Assembly: GCF_003751625.1 (NCBI RefSeq)
Contig: NZ_RJUL01000002.1
Coordinates: 62,001 to 126,000, forward strand
Length of the DNA stretch: 64,000 nt
Reading direction: 5' to 3'
Source: Gallaecimonas pentaromativorans
GTDB lineage: Bacteria; Pseudomonadota; Gammaproteobacteria; Enterobacterales; Gallaecimonadaceae
In this document: positions 43,787-52,804 of the stretch, piece after piece
Layout: every line of letters begins with the position of its first letter
Position numbering within the stretch: the first letter of the stretch is position 1
Position numbers and translations under genes: made by a program
Notes under the pieces: model-generated
What the model was told of the DNA's origin: nothing
Seen by the model: the letters and a program-made list of their open reading frames with translations, nothing else
The model's database searches: none

Positions 43787-44475
43787 AGACCATCGGCCTG
43801 ATTGGCGGCATGAGCTGGGAGTCTACCGCCAGCTATTACCGCGCCATCAACGAAGGCGTAAAAGAGCGCCTTGGCGGGCTGCATTCAGCCAAAATCGCCC
43901 TCTACAGCCTGGACTTTGCCGACATTGAATCGCGCCAGCACCAAGGGGATTGGGCCGGTACCGCTACCTTGCTGCAAGATGCGGCCAGCAAGGTGCAAGC
44001 CGCTGGCGCCGAACTGGTGCTGATTTGCACCAACACCATGCACAAGGTGGCAAGCGACATAGAAGCGGTGCTTGACGTGCCACTGCTGCATATCGCCGAT
44101 GCCACGGCAAAAGTGTTAAAGGCCAAAGGCATCAGCAAGGTGGGCCTGTTGGGCACCGCCTTTACTATGGAGCAGGATTTTTACCGCGCCAGGCTGACCG
44201 AAGGCTTTGGTATAGAGGTGCTGACCCCACCGGCGCCGGAGCGCGCCCTGGTGCACCAGGTTATCTACCAAGAGCTTTGCCAGGGCACCATTAACCCAGA
44301 CTCCAAAGCCCAGTACTTTGGCATTATCGAGGCCCTGGCCGCCCAAGGGGCCGAAGGGGTGATCCTTGGCTGCACCGAGATTGGCCTCTTGGTAAACCAG
44401 GCCGACACCCAGGTGGCCCTTTTTGACACCGCCCTTATCCACGCCCAGGCGGCCGTTGACGCAGCCCTTGGCTGA
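43783..44475 (+). CDS. Aspartate/glutamate racemase family protein (YgeA-like)
   Basis: 230 residues. 'MKTIGLIGGMSWESTASYYRAINEGVKERLGGLHSA' opens the fold; the two catalytic cysteines are in 'LICTNTMHKV' and 'ILGCTEIGLLV', which makes it a PLP-independent racemase. E. coli YgeA acts broadly on homoserine and other amino acids, so D-amino-acid production is likely here. Coupled to the small membrane protein upstream. Confidence 0.9.
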   Translation: MKTIGLIGGMSWESTASYYRAINEGVKERLGGLHSAKIALYSLDFADIESRQHQGDWAGTATLLQDAASKVQAAGAELVLICTNTMHKVASDIEAVLDVPLLHIADATAKVLKAKGISKVGLLGTAFTMEQDFYRARLTEGFGIEVLTPPAPERALVHQVIYQELCQGTINPDSKAQYFGIIEALAAQGAEGVILGCTEIGLLVNQADTQVALFDTALIHAQAAVDAALG

Positions 44476-44569
44476 CACCAAATCTCGACACTTTGTTAAA
44501 CAAAAAGCCCGTATTCAGCAGCCGGAGCTGTGGCTATACTGCCTGCCTTGTTGATTGACCCCCTGAACT

Positions 44570-45043
44570 ATGGCGCATTCAAAAAAAGGGCTGCGAGCGG
44601 TAGCCATGCTGGAAGCCTCCAAAGGCATACTGGCGTTGTTGGTGGCCATCGGCCTGCATACCCTGGCCGGTAAAGACGTGGCCGGGCTGATGGAAACCCT
44701 GGTGCATCGCATGCACCTGAGCCCCGACGACAAAATCACCTCCCTCTTTATGGACCACCAAGGCTGGCTGACCGGCCCCAATGTCAGCCTGTTTGCCCTG
44801 GCCGCCTTTGGCTATAGCCTTATCCGCTTTGTGGAAGCCTATGGCCTGTGGCGCAGCTACACCTGGACCGAATGGTTTGCCCTGTTGAGCGGCGCCATTT
44901 ACCTGCCCTTTGAGATTTACGAGCTGTGCACCCGCCCCGGCTGGCTGAGCCTGGTGGTGTTTTTAATCAACATCGTGGTGGTGAGCTACATGGCGTTTGT
45001 GCTTAGGGAAAACAAGAAAGGCCATGACAAAACAATGCCTTGA
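44570..45043 (+). CDS. DUF2127 family membrane protein
   Basis: 157 residues, four hydrophobic segments; 'LRAVAMLEASKGILALLVAIGLHTL' and 'YSLIRFVEAYGLWRSYTWTEWFALLSGAIYLPFEIYEL' are the family blocks. Function unknown. The following PhzF gene starts 47 bases downstream and may share its transcript. Confidence 0.82.
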   Translation: MAHSKKGLRAVAMLEASKGILALLVAIGLHTLAGKDVAGLMETLVHRMHLSPDDKITSLFMDHQGWLTGPNVSLFALAAFGYSLIRFVEAYGLWRSYTWTEWFALLSGAIYLPFEIYELCTRPGWLSLVVFLINIVVVSYMAFVLRENKKGHDKTMP

Positions 45044-45090
45044 TGATAAAGGTGCCAGTAAAATCCTGGCGCTTTCAAGGACGGTTTCCC

Positions 45091-45891
45091 ATGCCCTACC
45101 CCCTGTTTGTGGTCGATGCCTTTACCCGCAGCCGCTTTGGCGGTAACCAGGCCGCGGTAATGCCCCTGGCGGCCTGGCTGCCAGAGGCGCTGATGCAGGC
45201 CATCGCCACCGAGAACAACCTCTCCGAGACCGCCTTTGTCGTCAAAGACGATAACGGCGTTTTTCATATCCGCTGGTTCTCGCCCCTGGCCGAAATCGAC
45301 TTTTGCGGCCACGCCACCCTCGCCAGCGCCCATGTGCTGTTTGGCGAGAACCCACAGGCAAGCCGCTTGCGGTTCTATGCCAAGGCTGTGGGGGAGCTGG
45401 TGGTCACCAAGGGTGACGAGGGGCTGATTGAGATGTCCTTTCCCAACCGGGCGCCCCAAGCTTGCGAGGCGCCGGCGGCACTTCTGGCCGGCCTTGAGCC
45501 AAAGCCCCGGCAGGTGCTTAAAAGCGCCCAGGCCTATTTTGCGGTGTACGGCAGCGAAGCTGAGGTACGCGCTTTAAAACCCGACCTTGAGGCCCTTAAG
45601 ACCCTGGCCCCTTTTGATGTGGTGGCCACCGCCCCAGGCGATAGCCACGATTTTGTCTCCCGCTATTTTTGGCCCGCCAATGGCGGCGCAGAAGACCCGG
45701 TAACCGGCTCCATTCACGCCGGGCTCACCCCTTACTGGGCCGAGCGCCTGAGTAAAGCGGCGCTGCACGCCTTTCAAGCCTCGGCGCGGGGCGGCGAGCT
45801 TTTTTGCCGCCTTGAGGGCGAACGGGTGCTGGTGGCGGGTTATTGCGTCAGTTACCTCAAAGGCAGCGTAGAGCTGGGAGAGGCGCTGTGA
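45091..45891 (+). CDS. PhzF family isomerase
   Basis: 266 residues. 'VVDAFTRSRFGGNQAAVMPL', 'ENNLSETAFVV' (conserved acid Glu), 'IRWFSPLAEIDFCGHATLASAH' and 'EDPVTGSIHAGLTPYWAERL' identify the PhzF fold, named after phenazine synthesis but mostly of unknown substrate. No phenazine genes lie nearby. Start ATG after AAGGA; the stop overlaps the GTG of the SDR gene. Confidence 0.88.
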   Translation: MPYPLFVVDAFTRSRFGGNQAAVMPLAAWLPEALMQAIATENNLSETAFVVKDDNGVFHIRWFSPLAEIDFCGHATLASAHVLFGENPQASRLRFYAKAVGELVVTKGDEGLIEMSFPNRAPQACEAPAALLAGLEPKPRQVLKSAQAYFAVYGSEAEVRALKPDLEALKTLAPFDVVATAPGDSHDFVSRYFWPANGGAEDPVTGSIHAGLTPYWAERLSKAALHAFQASARGGELFCRLEGERVLVAGYCVSYLKGSVELGEAL

Positions 45892-46616
45892 ACAAGGTGG
45901 CCATTGTTACCGGTGCCAGCCGCGGCATTGGCGCCGCTACCGCCAAATTGCTGGCAGCCCAGGGCTACAAGGTGTGCGTTAACTACCTGAAAAACCAAGC
46001 CTCCGCCGACGCCGTAGTCGAGGCTATTCACGCCCAAGGGGGCGAAGCCATCTGCTGCCAGGCCGATGTGGCCGAGGCCAGCGAGGTCAAGCGCCTTTTT
46101 GACCAAACCGAAGCCCAGCTTGGCGCCGTTACCCATCTGGTGAATAACGTTGGGGTGCTGTTCGAGCAGGCGGCCTTTAAAGACATTTCCCTGGCGCGCT
46201 TTGAAAGGGTGCTCAAAAGCAACCTGGTGAGCTGCTTTTTGTGTTGCCAAGAAGCCATCAAGCGCATGCAAACAGGGGCTATCGTCAATGTCTCGTCGCT
46301 CGCCGCCCGCAGCGGTTCGCCCTTTGAATACGTTGATTACGCCGCCTCCAAAGGCGCCATGGATACCCTTACCCGAGGCTTGGCCCTGGAGCTTGCCGGT
46401 AGCGGCATTCGCGTAAACGGGGTGCGCCCGGGCTCTATCGACACCGACATCCACAGCGACGGCGGCGAGCCGGGCCGGGTTGCGCGCCTGGCGCCGCAGA
46501 TCCCACTTCAGCGTGGCGGCACCGCCGAGGAAGTCGCAGAGGCCATAGCCTGGCTGCTTGGCGAGCAATCCCGTTATATCACCGGCACCTTTATCGACGT
46601 GGCAGGCGGCCGCTAG
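45888..46616 (+). CDS. SDR family oxidoreductase
   Basis: 242 residues. GTG start overlapping the PhzF stop (GTGA), giving 'MNKVAIVTGASRGIGAATAKLLAAQGY' with the cofactor loop; 'NNVGVL' structural motif; catalytic Ser-Tyr-Lys in 'NVSSLAARSGSPFEYVDYAASKGAMDTL'; C-terminal 'GTFIDVAGGR'. The 'CVNYLKNQASAD' loop suggests NADPH. Similar to glucose-1-dehydrogenase/FabG-like SDRs; substrate unknown. Co-transcribed with PhzF. Confidence 0.88.
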   Translation: MNKVAIVTGASRGIGAATAKLLAAQGYKVCVNYLKNQASADAVVEAIHAQGGEAICCQADVAEASEVKRLFDQTEAQLGAVTHLVNNVGVLFEQAAFKDISLARFERVLKSNLVSCFLCCQEAIKRMQTGAIVNVSSLAARSGSPFEYVDYAASKGAMDTLTRGLALELAGSGIRVNGVRPGSIDTDIHSDGGEPGRVARLAPQIPLQRGGTAEEVAEAIAWLLGEQSRYITGTFIDVAGGR

Positions 46617-46651
46617 CCCCCTGCCATAAGCCATCAACGAAGGATTACCGT

Positions 46652-47815
46652 ATGGCCGTTATCACCTGTATCGAGGACTTAAAACGCATCTACCGGCGCC
46701 GCGTGCCCAAGATGTTTTATGACTACGCCGAGTCCGGCAGCTACACCGAGCAGACCTTTCGCGACAACTGTGATGATTTCGCCCGCATTCGCCTCAAGCA
46801 AAAGGTGGCGGTGGATATGTCTGGGCGCAGCACCCAAAGCCAGATGCTGGGCCAAAAGGTAACCATGCCGCTGGCGCTAAGCCCAGTGGGCATGACCGGC
46901 ATGCAGTGCGCCGACGGCGAGATAAAAGCGGCGCGCGCCGCCGAAACATTTGGCGTGCCCTACACCCTCTCCACCATGTCGATTTGCTCCATCGAAGACG
47001 TGGCAGCCCACACCCAGCAGCCGTTTTGGTTTCAGCTTTACGTAATGCGCGACCAGGACTTTTTGGCAGCCATTATCGAGCGCGCCAAAAAGGCCGGTTG
47101 CTCGGCGCTGGTGCTGACCCTTGATTTACAGATCCTCGGCCAGCGCCACAAAGACCTTAAAAATGGCCTCTCGGCGCCGCCCAAACTCACCCTGCCGACC
47201 ATGCTCAACCTCGCCACCAAATGGGGCTGGGGCTTACAAATGCTGCAAACCAAGCGGCGCTTTTTCGGCAATATCGTCGGCCACGCCAAAGGGGTAACCG
47301 ATGCCTCATCCCTGATGAGCTGGACCGCCGAGCAGTTCGACCTCAAGCTCGACTGGGACAAAATTGCCGCCATCCGCGACATGTGGGGCGGCAAGCTCAT
47401 TCTCAAGGGCATCCTTGATGAAGAAGACGCCCGCCGCGCCGCCGATTTTGGCGCCGATGCCATCATCGTTTCCAACCACGGCGGCCGCCAGTTGGACGGG
47501 GCGCTGTCCAGTATTCGCATGTTGCCAGCCATCATCGAGGCGGTGGGCGGCAAAACCGAGGTGTATCTCGATTCCGGCATTCGCTCCGGCCAGGACATCC
47601 TCAAGGCCATGGCCCTGGGGGCCGACGGCTGCATGGCCGGGCGCGCCTACATCTACGGCCTGGGAGCCATGGGCGAAGCGGGGGTCAGCAAGGCGCTTGA
47701 GGTAATGCACAAGGAACTGGATATCTCCATGGCCCTTTGCGGCGAGCGCCAGCTAAGCGAGATTGGCCGCAAAAACCTGTTGATACCCAAAGGCTTTTTT
47801 AACGCTTACGAGTAA
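46652..47815 (+). CDS. lldD: FMN-dependent L-lactate dehydrogenase-like alpha-hydroxyacid oxidase
   Basis: 387 residues. TIM-barrel flavoenzyme oxidising L-lactate (or another 2-hydroxyacid) to the keto acid, usually at the inner membrane feeding the respiratory chain. Family blocks: 'VPKMFYDYAESGSYTEQTFRDN', 'PLALSPVGMTGMQ', 'PFWFQLYVMRD', the catalytic His in 'IIVSNHGGRQLDGA', and 'DSGIRSGQDILKAMALGADG'. ATG with GAAGGA upstream. Whether lactate is the true substrate is not certain, since no lactate permease or regulator is adjacent. Confidence 0.88.
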   Translation: MAVITCIEDLKRIYRRRVPKMFYDYAESGSYTEQTFRDNCDDFARIRLKQKVAVDMSGRSTQSQMLGQKVTMPLALSPVGMTGMQCADGEIKAARAAETFGVPYTLSTMSICSIEDVAAHTQQPFWFQLYVMRDQDFLAAIIERAKKAGCSALVLTLDLQILGQRHKDLKNGLSAPPKLTLPTMLNLATKWGWGLQMLQTKRRFFGNIVGHAKGVTDASSLMSWTAEQFDLKLDWDKIAAIRDMWGGKLILKGILDEEDARRAADFGADAIIVSNHGGRQLDGALSSIRMLPAIIEAVGGKTEVYLDSGIRSGQDILKAMALGADGCMAGRAYIYGLGAMGEAGVSKALEVMHKELDISMALCGERQLSEIGRKNLLIPKGFFNAYE

Positions 47816-47829
47816 CAAGGATAAATGCA

Positions 47830-48195
47830 GTGAAAAGGATATTACTGCCGGCCTTACTGGCCCTTGCCGGGTGCAGCGAGCAGCCCGAGCCCCAAGCCTG
47901 CCAGGGATTGGCAGCCTGCGCCGCCCAAATGCAGCAACGGGTGGTAAGCCACGCCGACTGGGTTTGCCACCCGGAGCTGGCCCAATACCTAGTAGTGGTG
48001 ACGGTGCGCCTTGATCGCCAGGGCCAGGCTCTCGGCCTTGGTGTCAGCCACAGTAGCGGCAACAGCATGGTGGATAACCAATCGCTAGAAGCGGTGCAGC
48101 AAAGCCTGCCACTTTATGAGGTCAGTAGCCTAAGCGATGCCGATTTTGCTGAGGCGTCCGAGATAAACTTCACTTTTGCCGGTCTCGACAGATAA
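47830..48195 (+). CDS. Small lipoprotein with TonB C-terminal-like domain
   Basis: 121 residues with GTG start and a lipoprotein signal 'MKRILLPALLALAGC'. The mature part has paired Cys ('ACQGLAACAAQ' and 'WVCHPEL') and a stretch reading 'YLVVVTVRLDRQGQALGLGV' then 'SSGNSMVDNQSLEAVQQSLPL', which fits the TonB/TolA C-terminal fold. It has neither the membrane helix nor the Pro-rich linker of real TonB, so energy transduction is unlikely. Starts 14 bases after lldD. Confidence 0.7.
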   Translation: MKRILLPALLALAGCSEQPEPQACQGLAACAAQMQQRVVSHADWVCHPELAQYLVVVTVRLDRQGQALGLGVSHSSGNSMVDNQSLEAVQQSLPLYEVSSLSDADFAEASEINFTFAGLDR

Positions 48196-48263
48196 GGACT
48201 TGCGCCAGATCAGCACCTTGCCTGACAGGCTATGCTGAACTGGCGTTTTCAAGGAGCCAAGCC

Positions 48264-48686
48264 ATGCAAACCGCCGCCGACATCATGACCAAAAACTTGG
48301 TCACCCTGCCGCTCACCGCCAGCCTCAAAGACGCTCACGCCATTACCCGCGACAAAGGCATTCGCCACCTGCCCATCATGGAGGGCGAGCAGTTCGTGGG
48401 TATGCTCACCCAAAAGCGGATGATGGGCGCCGTTATCAACCTGCTGGCTACCTATGGCGCCAACGCCCTGGAGCGCCGCGAGGGGCAAACCCCGGTACGC
48501 GAGTTGGTGGAGGTGGATTGTGCCACCGTTACCCCCGACACCCCGCTGCTGGCGGTCACCGATTTTTTTCTCAAGCACCGCCACGGCTGCCTGCCGGTGG
48601 TCGATGAAAACGGCAAGCTGGTGGGCATGCTCACCTCGTCGGATTTTGTGCGCCTGTGCCGAAACTTACTGGCAAGCCTTGCCTGA
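48264..48686 (+). CDS. CBS-domain pair protein
   Basis: 140 residues made of two CBS repeats: 'AADIMTKNLVTLPLTASLKDAHAITRDKGIRHLPI' and 'VRELVEVDCATVTPDTPLLAVTDFFLKHRHGCLPVVDENGKLVGMLTSSDFV'. CBS pairs bind adenine nucleotides and usually act as regulators. No partner enzyme domain is present. The mscS gene follows 60 bases later on the same strand. Confidence 0.88.
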   Translation: MQTAADIMTKNLVTLPLTASLKDAHAITRDKGIRHLPIMEGEQFVGMLTQKRMMGAVINLLATYGANALERREGQTPVRELVEVDCATVTPDTPLLAVTDFFLKHRHGCLPVVDENGKLVGMLTSSDFVRLCRNLLASLA

Positions 48687-48746
48687 CTTTACCCAAAAAG
48701 CCCTGGGCGCTAGGGTAGAAGTCTTTGATTTGGCAAGGGAGCGCCC

Positions 48747-49850
48747 GTGTTTGAGAAGCTGGCCTTTTTAAAACATTCCTTCCTCGGCAACCCCCTTTAC
48801 GACTGGGCCGCCGCACTGACCATGGCACTTTTGGTGTTACTGGTGGCGATGGTCGTCAAATGGGTTATCAAGTCTCGCCTCGGCAAGGCGCTGGGGCATT
48901 TTGACAACCGCTTTGCCCGCATTCTGTACCGGGTGCTGGCCGCCACGCGCTTTACCCTGGTGCTGCTCTTTGCGCTGAGTTTTGCCCTGCATTATTTGGA
49001 GTTTCCCAAACGGGTTGAGGGCATTCTCAAAGGCGTTACCGCCCTTACCGCCTTTATCCAGCTCGGCATGTGGCTGACCTCGGCCCTTTATGCCGCCGTT
49101 GAGTCTACCCGCAGCTCCGGCCGCTTTGACAACAACCCCGGCGCCATGACCAACGTGGCGGCGTTTCGCTTTATCGGCGCCATGGTGGTGTGGACGCTAC
49201 TGCTGCTGTTTATGCTCGACAACCTTGGTGTCAACATCTCGGCGCTGGTGGCGGGCCTGGGGGTGGGCGGCATTGCCGTGGGCCTGGCGGTGCAAAATAT
49301 CCTGGGCGATCTTTTTGCCTCGGTCTCCATCGTGGTGGATAAACCCTTTGTGCTGGGGGATTTCATCGTGGTGGACCAATTTAGCGGCACGGTGGAGAGC
49401 ATCGGCCTGAAAACCACCCGCATCCGCAGTTTGTCGGGGGAGCAGATTGTCTTTTCCAACAACAAGCTGCTGGGCATGGAGATCCGCAATTACAAAAGGA
49501 TGCGCGAGCGGCGCATTTTGTTTCGGTTTGGGGTGACCTACCAAACCCCCGCCGATCAGCTGGAGATGCTGCCAGGGATGGTCAAAGACATTATCGAAGC
49601 CATCGACACCCTGCGCTTTGACCGCGCCCACTTTTGCAACTTTGGCGACAGCTCGTACGACTTCGAAGTGGTGTACTGGGTCACCCTGGCCGACTACGCC
49701 AGTTACATGGACGCCCAGCAACGCATCAACCTACAGATGGTGCGCCGCTTTGCCGAGCACGGCATCGACTTTGCCTACCCCACCCGCACCCTTTTTATCA
49801 CCCAAGAGCCGCCGCCAGACACCGAGCAGGCGCCGCCCAATCCATCCTGA
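48747..49850 (+). CDS. MscS family mechanosensitive ion channel
   Basis: 367 residues, GTG start. About four membrane helices, then the pore helix and beta domain typical of MscS: 'LGVNISALVAGLGVGGIAVGLAVQNILGDLFASVSIVVDKPFVLGDFIVV' split at the glycine-rich TM3, and 'GTVESIGLKTTRIRSLSGEQIVFSNNKLL'. Releases solutes under hypo-osmotic stress. Slightly larger than E. coli MscS, closer to YbdG/YnaI-like members. Single gene or co-transcribed with the CBS protein. Confidence 0.9.
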   Translation: MFEKLAFLKHSFLGNPLYDWAAALTMALLVLLVAMVVKWVIKSRLGKALGHFDNRFARILYRVLAATRFTLVLLFALSFALHYLEFPKRVEGILKGVTALTAFIQLGMWLTSALYAAVESTRSSGRFDNNPGAMTNVAAFRFIGAMVVWTLLLLFMLDNLGVNISALVAGLGVGGIAVGLAVQNILGDLFASVSIVVDKPFVLGDFIVVDQFSGTVESIGLKTTRIRSLSGEQIVFSNNKLLGMEIRNYKRMRERRILFRFGVTYQTPADQLEMLPGMVKDIIEAIDTLRFDRAHFCNFGDSSYDFEVVYWVTLADYASYMDAQQRINLQMVRRFAEHGIDFAYPTRTLFITQEPPPDTEQAPPNPS

Positions 49851-49910
49851 CTTTACCCCGGCCACACCAAGGCGTTAGGGTGTGGCCACCTTTGACATAA
49901 GGAGCATGCC

Positions 49911-50882
49911 ATGCTGCGTTTCGGCGTTCTCAGCACTGCCAAGATTGGCCATAAATTCGTGCTGCCGGCCATTCACAAATCCCCCCTTTGCACCCTGATG
50001 GCCGTTGCCAGCCGCGATATGGGCAAAGCCCAGCAATACGCGGCCCAGCAGGGTGCCCGCTTTGCCTTTGACAGCTACCAAGCGCTGCTGGCAAGCCCCG
50101 AGGTAGATGCGGTTTACATTCCCCTGCCCACCCATATGCACGTTGAGTGGACCTTAAAAGCCCTGGCCGCCGGCAAGCATGTGCTGGTGGAAAAACCCAT
50201 GGCCCTTAAAGCCGAAGAAATTGACGCCATCATGGACGCCGCCGAGAAGGCCGGTAAACAGGTGATGGAAGCCTTTATGATTGCCTTTCACCCCCAATGG
50301 GACTGGGTAAAAGAGCTGCTGGCCGCCAACAAGCTTGGCCGCATTTACAAAGCCAGCGGCCACTTCACCTACTTCAACAAAAAAGACGGGGATTTTCGTA
50401 ACAACCCAGAAATGGGCGGCGGCGGCCTGCGCGATGTAGGGGTCTACCCCATCATTGCCGGGCGCATGGCGCTGGGCGAGCCAAGGCTTATCGATGCCCA
50501 TATGGAGCTGGACCCAAGCTACGGCATCGACCGCTTTGTGGATTTCAACCTGGATTTTGACGGCGCCCGGGCCAACTTTTACTGCGGCACCCAGTTGGAG
50601 CGCTGCCAGGGCATGAGCATTCACGGCGAGCTTGGCCGCATCGAGATGAACGCGCCTTTTAACCCCATGGACGGCCCCCACGGCGCCAAGGTGGATTTTT
50701 ACACCGACAAAGCCAGCCATTGCGAGACCCGCTTTTTTGGCAACAGCGACCATTACCTCAATATGATCAATCACTTTTGTGAGGTCATTAGCGGCGAAGC
50801 CGCGCCCCGGCTGACCCTGGCCGACTCCCGCGCCAACCAGCAGGTGGTAGACACCATTTTTGCCCAGGCCAAAAGGTGCTAA
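49911..50882 (+). CDS. Gfo/Idh/MocA family oxidoreductase
   Basis: 323 residues. N-terminal Rossmann domain ('MLRFGVLSTAKIGHKFVLPAI', 'DAVYIPLPTHMHVEWTLKALAAGKHVLVEKPMAL' with the catalytic Lys of EKP) and a C-terminal GFO domain. NAD(P)-dependent sugar or cyclitol dehydrogenase; similar proteins act on dihydrodiols or inositol-like sugars. Strong ribosome site AAGGAG. The serine-hydrolase gene overlaps its last codons. Confidence 0.88.
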   Translation: MLRFGVLSTAKIGHKFVLPAIHKSPLCTLMAVASRDMGKAQQYAAQQGARFAFDSYQALLASPEVDAVYIPLPTHMHVEWTLKALAAGKHVLVEKPMALKAEEIDAIMDAAEKAGKQVMEAFMIAFHPQWDWVKELLAANKLGRIYKASGHFTYFNKKDGDFRNNPEMGGGGLRDVGVYPIIAGRMALGEPRLIDAHMELDPSYGIDRFVDFNLDFDGARANFYCGTQLERCQGMSIHGELGRIEMNAPFNPMDGPHGAKVDFYTDKASHCETRFFGNSDHYLNMINHFCEVISGEAAPRLTLADSRANQQVVDTIFAQAKRC

Positions 50883-51757
50883 GCCTGGCGCTGGCCGCTG
50901 CCCTTAGCCTCGATGGCGGCCCCCGGCCTTTTGCCGGGGTGGTGCTGGTGGCCAAGGGCCGGGACATAACCTTTAGCCAGGGCGATATCGACCGCCCCTA
51001 TGTGGTGGGCTCGGTCAGCAAGCAGCTCACCGCCGCCCTGGTGCTGCAAGGGGTAGACGACGGCCTTTGGCAGTTGGACGACCCCATAGGCCGCTATCTC
51101 CCAACTCTCGCGCCCTGGAAGGCGCAAGTCACCTTAAAGATGTTGCTAAGCCACAGCAGCGGCGTGGTGGCGCCAGACAAACCCCTGGCCTTTACCCCCG
51201 GCAGCCAGTTTCGCTACTCAAACCTGGGTTACCAGTTGCTGGCCAAAGCCCTGGCCCGGGTGCGCGCCAAACCCTTTAGCACTTTGCTTGCCGGCCTTTA
51301 CCGCCAGTGCGCCATGCTGGGCGGCAAGCCAATTGAAGGCTTTGAGGAGCAACCAGGCGGCTCGCTGACGCCGGTTGATACCCTGGCCCTGATGCCAAAC
51401 GACCTTGCCTCAGGCACCATGGTGGCCAGCGCTCGCGATTTATGGCACTGGAACCTGTGCCTGCACCAGTCGCCGCTGTTGAGCCGCGCCAGCTACGCCG
51501 CCATGACCACCGCCTGGCAGCAGCGCCCCTATCGCTGGGGGCCCATGGGTTACGGTTTTGGCTTGCAGCTTAAGGGCAGCGAAGCCAGCCACAGCGGTTA
51601 TCTGCCGGGGTACGAGTCATTGCTGAGCTTCGACAAGGGCCAGACCCTGGTGGTGCTGGAGAATGTCTCCTGGCAGCTCGGCGATATCGGCAGGGCTTTT
51701 TATTACGAAGATGCGCTAAGAAATGCGCTCAGCGCCGAGGACAATCATGGAACTTAA
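50876..51757 (+). CDS. Serine hydrolase, beta-lactamase/PBP-like fold
   Basis: 293 residues, GTG start overlapping the preceding gene. The N-terminus 'MLSLALAAALSLDGGPRPFAG' is a short export-like segment. Class C beta-lactamase/esterase motifs are 'GSVSKQLTAALVLQ' (SxxK nucleophile) and 'FRYSNLGYQLLA' (YxN), with 'ASHSGYLPGYESLL' at the third box. Shorter than true class C beta-lactamases, so a peptidase or esterase role is more likely than drug resistance. Confidence 0.82.
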   Translation: MLSLALAAALSLDGGPRPFAGVVLVAKGRDITFSQGDIDRPYVVGSVSKQLTAALVLQGVDDGLWQLDDPIGRYLPTLAPWKAQVTLKMLLSHSSGVVAPDKPLAFTPGSQFRYSNLGYQLLAKALARVRAKPFSTLLAGLYRQCAMLGGKPIEGFEEQPGGSLTPVDTLALMPNDLASGTMVASARDLWHWNLCLHQSPLLSRASYAAMTTAWQQRPYRWGPMGYGFGLQLKGSEASHSGYLPGYESLLSFDKGQTLVVLENVSWQLGDIGRAFYYEDALRNALSAEDNHGT

Positions 51758-52349
51758 CAGCCGCTGGCTAAAACGCTTCCCAGAGGGTCAAGGGGCCTTT
51801 GACGCGCTTTTGGCCCACTACAACGAGCCCCATCGCGCCTACCACAACCTGGAGCATATCCGCCATTGCCTGGCGCTTTTTGACGAGGTGAAAGCGCAGC
51901 TCGACGACCCGGACGCCATTGAGCTGGCGCTGTGGTTTCATGACGTAATTTACGACCCCAAAGCCGGTGACAACGAAGCCCAAAGCGCGCTGTGGGCCAA
52001 GGCCTGTTTGGCAAAATTGGGGGAAGAGGAAGCGCTTGGCGACAAGGTGGCGGCGCTGGTGCAGCTCACCGCGCACCCGGCGGCGGCGCAAAGCCCGGAC
52101 GAAGGCCTGCTGCTGGACATCGATTTGGCCATCCTTGGCGCAGCGCCAGCCGCCTTTGAGCGCTACGAGCAGCAAATTCGCCAGGAATACCGGCATGTGC
52201 CGAGCCTGTTGTACAAGGTGGGCCGCAGCAAGGTGCTTAAATCCATCGCCCGGGCCCCGAGGCTTTATCACAGTGAGGTGTTTTACCAGCGCTTTGAAAA
52301 GCAGGCCCGGGCCAATCTGGCCAAGGCCATCAAGCGGTCGTGGCAATAA
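51747..52349 (+). CDS. HD-domain metal-dependent phosphohydrolase-like protein
   Basis: 200 residues. 'YHNLEHIRHCLALF', 'ALWFHDVIYDP' (HD pair) and 'TAHP' provide the predicted metal ligands; the family is labelled predicted metal-dependent HD phosphohydrolase, with substrate unknown. The ATG lies 11 bases inside the preceding hydrolase gene, so it belongs to the Gfo-hydrolase operon. Its 3' end overlaps the convergent FlxA-like gene by 20 bases. Confidence 0.82.
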   Translation: MELNSRWLKRFPEGQGAFDALLAHYNEPHRAYHNLEHIRHCLALFDEVKAQLDDPDAIELALWFHDVIYDPKAGDNEAQSALWAKACLAKLGEEEALGDKVAALVQLTAHPAAAQSPDEGLLLDIDLAILGAAPAAFERYEQQIRQEYRHVPSLLYKVGRSKVLKSIARAPRLYHSEVFYQRFEKQARANLAKAIKRSWQ

Positions 52350-52749
52350 CGGCGCCGCTGGCACCGCCATTATTTTTGCGGTTTAGCTCGGCCAGTTGGT
52401 TGTAGGCGTCCATCAGGGCGCCTTGCACTTGGCTAAGCTGCTGGCTTAGCGCATCCAATTGCTGGGCCTTGGCGTCAGGGTCCATGTCTTTGCTTTGCAA
52501 CTCCTGGATCTGCTGTTGCAGTTCCTTGGCCTTTTTTTGCAGCTCTTTGATGTGCTGCTTGAGCTGCGCCAGAGGATCGTTGGCGTCAGCCTCGTTTTTT
52601 GCTTCTTGCTGCGCCCGAGCCTTGGCGGTGGTTTTCGCCATGGGGTTATCAAGGTGCACCTCGTCAGACCCGTTGCTTTGGCTGGTGCTCTCGCTGGCAC
52701 TGCCGGTCAGATTGAGGTTGCTGTTGAGGCGGTCGGAAATGGAGAGCAT
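52330..52749 (-). CDS. FlxA-like coiled-coil protein
   Basis: 139 residues. A Ser/Asn-rich start ('MLSISDRLNSNLNLTGSASESTSQS') is followed by a long coiled coil (about 55-125, 'LKQHIKELQKKAKELQQQIQELQSK' type heptads, here split at KAKELQQ). Matches the FlxA-like family, which in E. coli is under flagellar control, but the function is unknown. Start at the ATG with AGGAG upstream; a longer frame is open but not needed. Confidence 0.75.
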   Translation of the reverse strand: MLSISDRLNSNLNLTGSASESTSQSNGSDEVHLDNPMAKTTAKARAQQEAKNEADANDPLAQLKQHIKELQKKAKELQQQIQELQSKDMDPDAKAQQLDALSQQLSQVQGALMDAYNQLAELNRKNNGGASGAVIATTA

Positions 52750-52804
52750 CAGACAACTCCTGTTAGCTGCGCTGCCCTTGGTATCGACCCGCGGGCGCAA
52801 TCCT

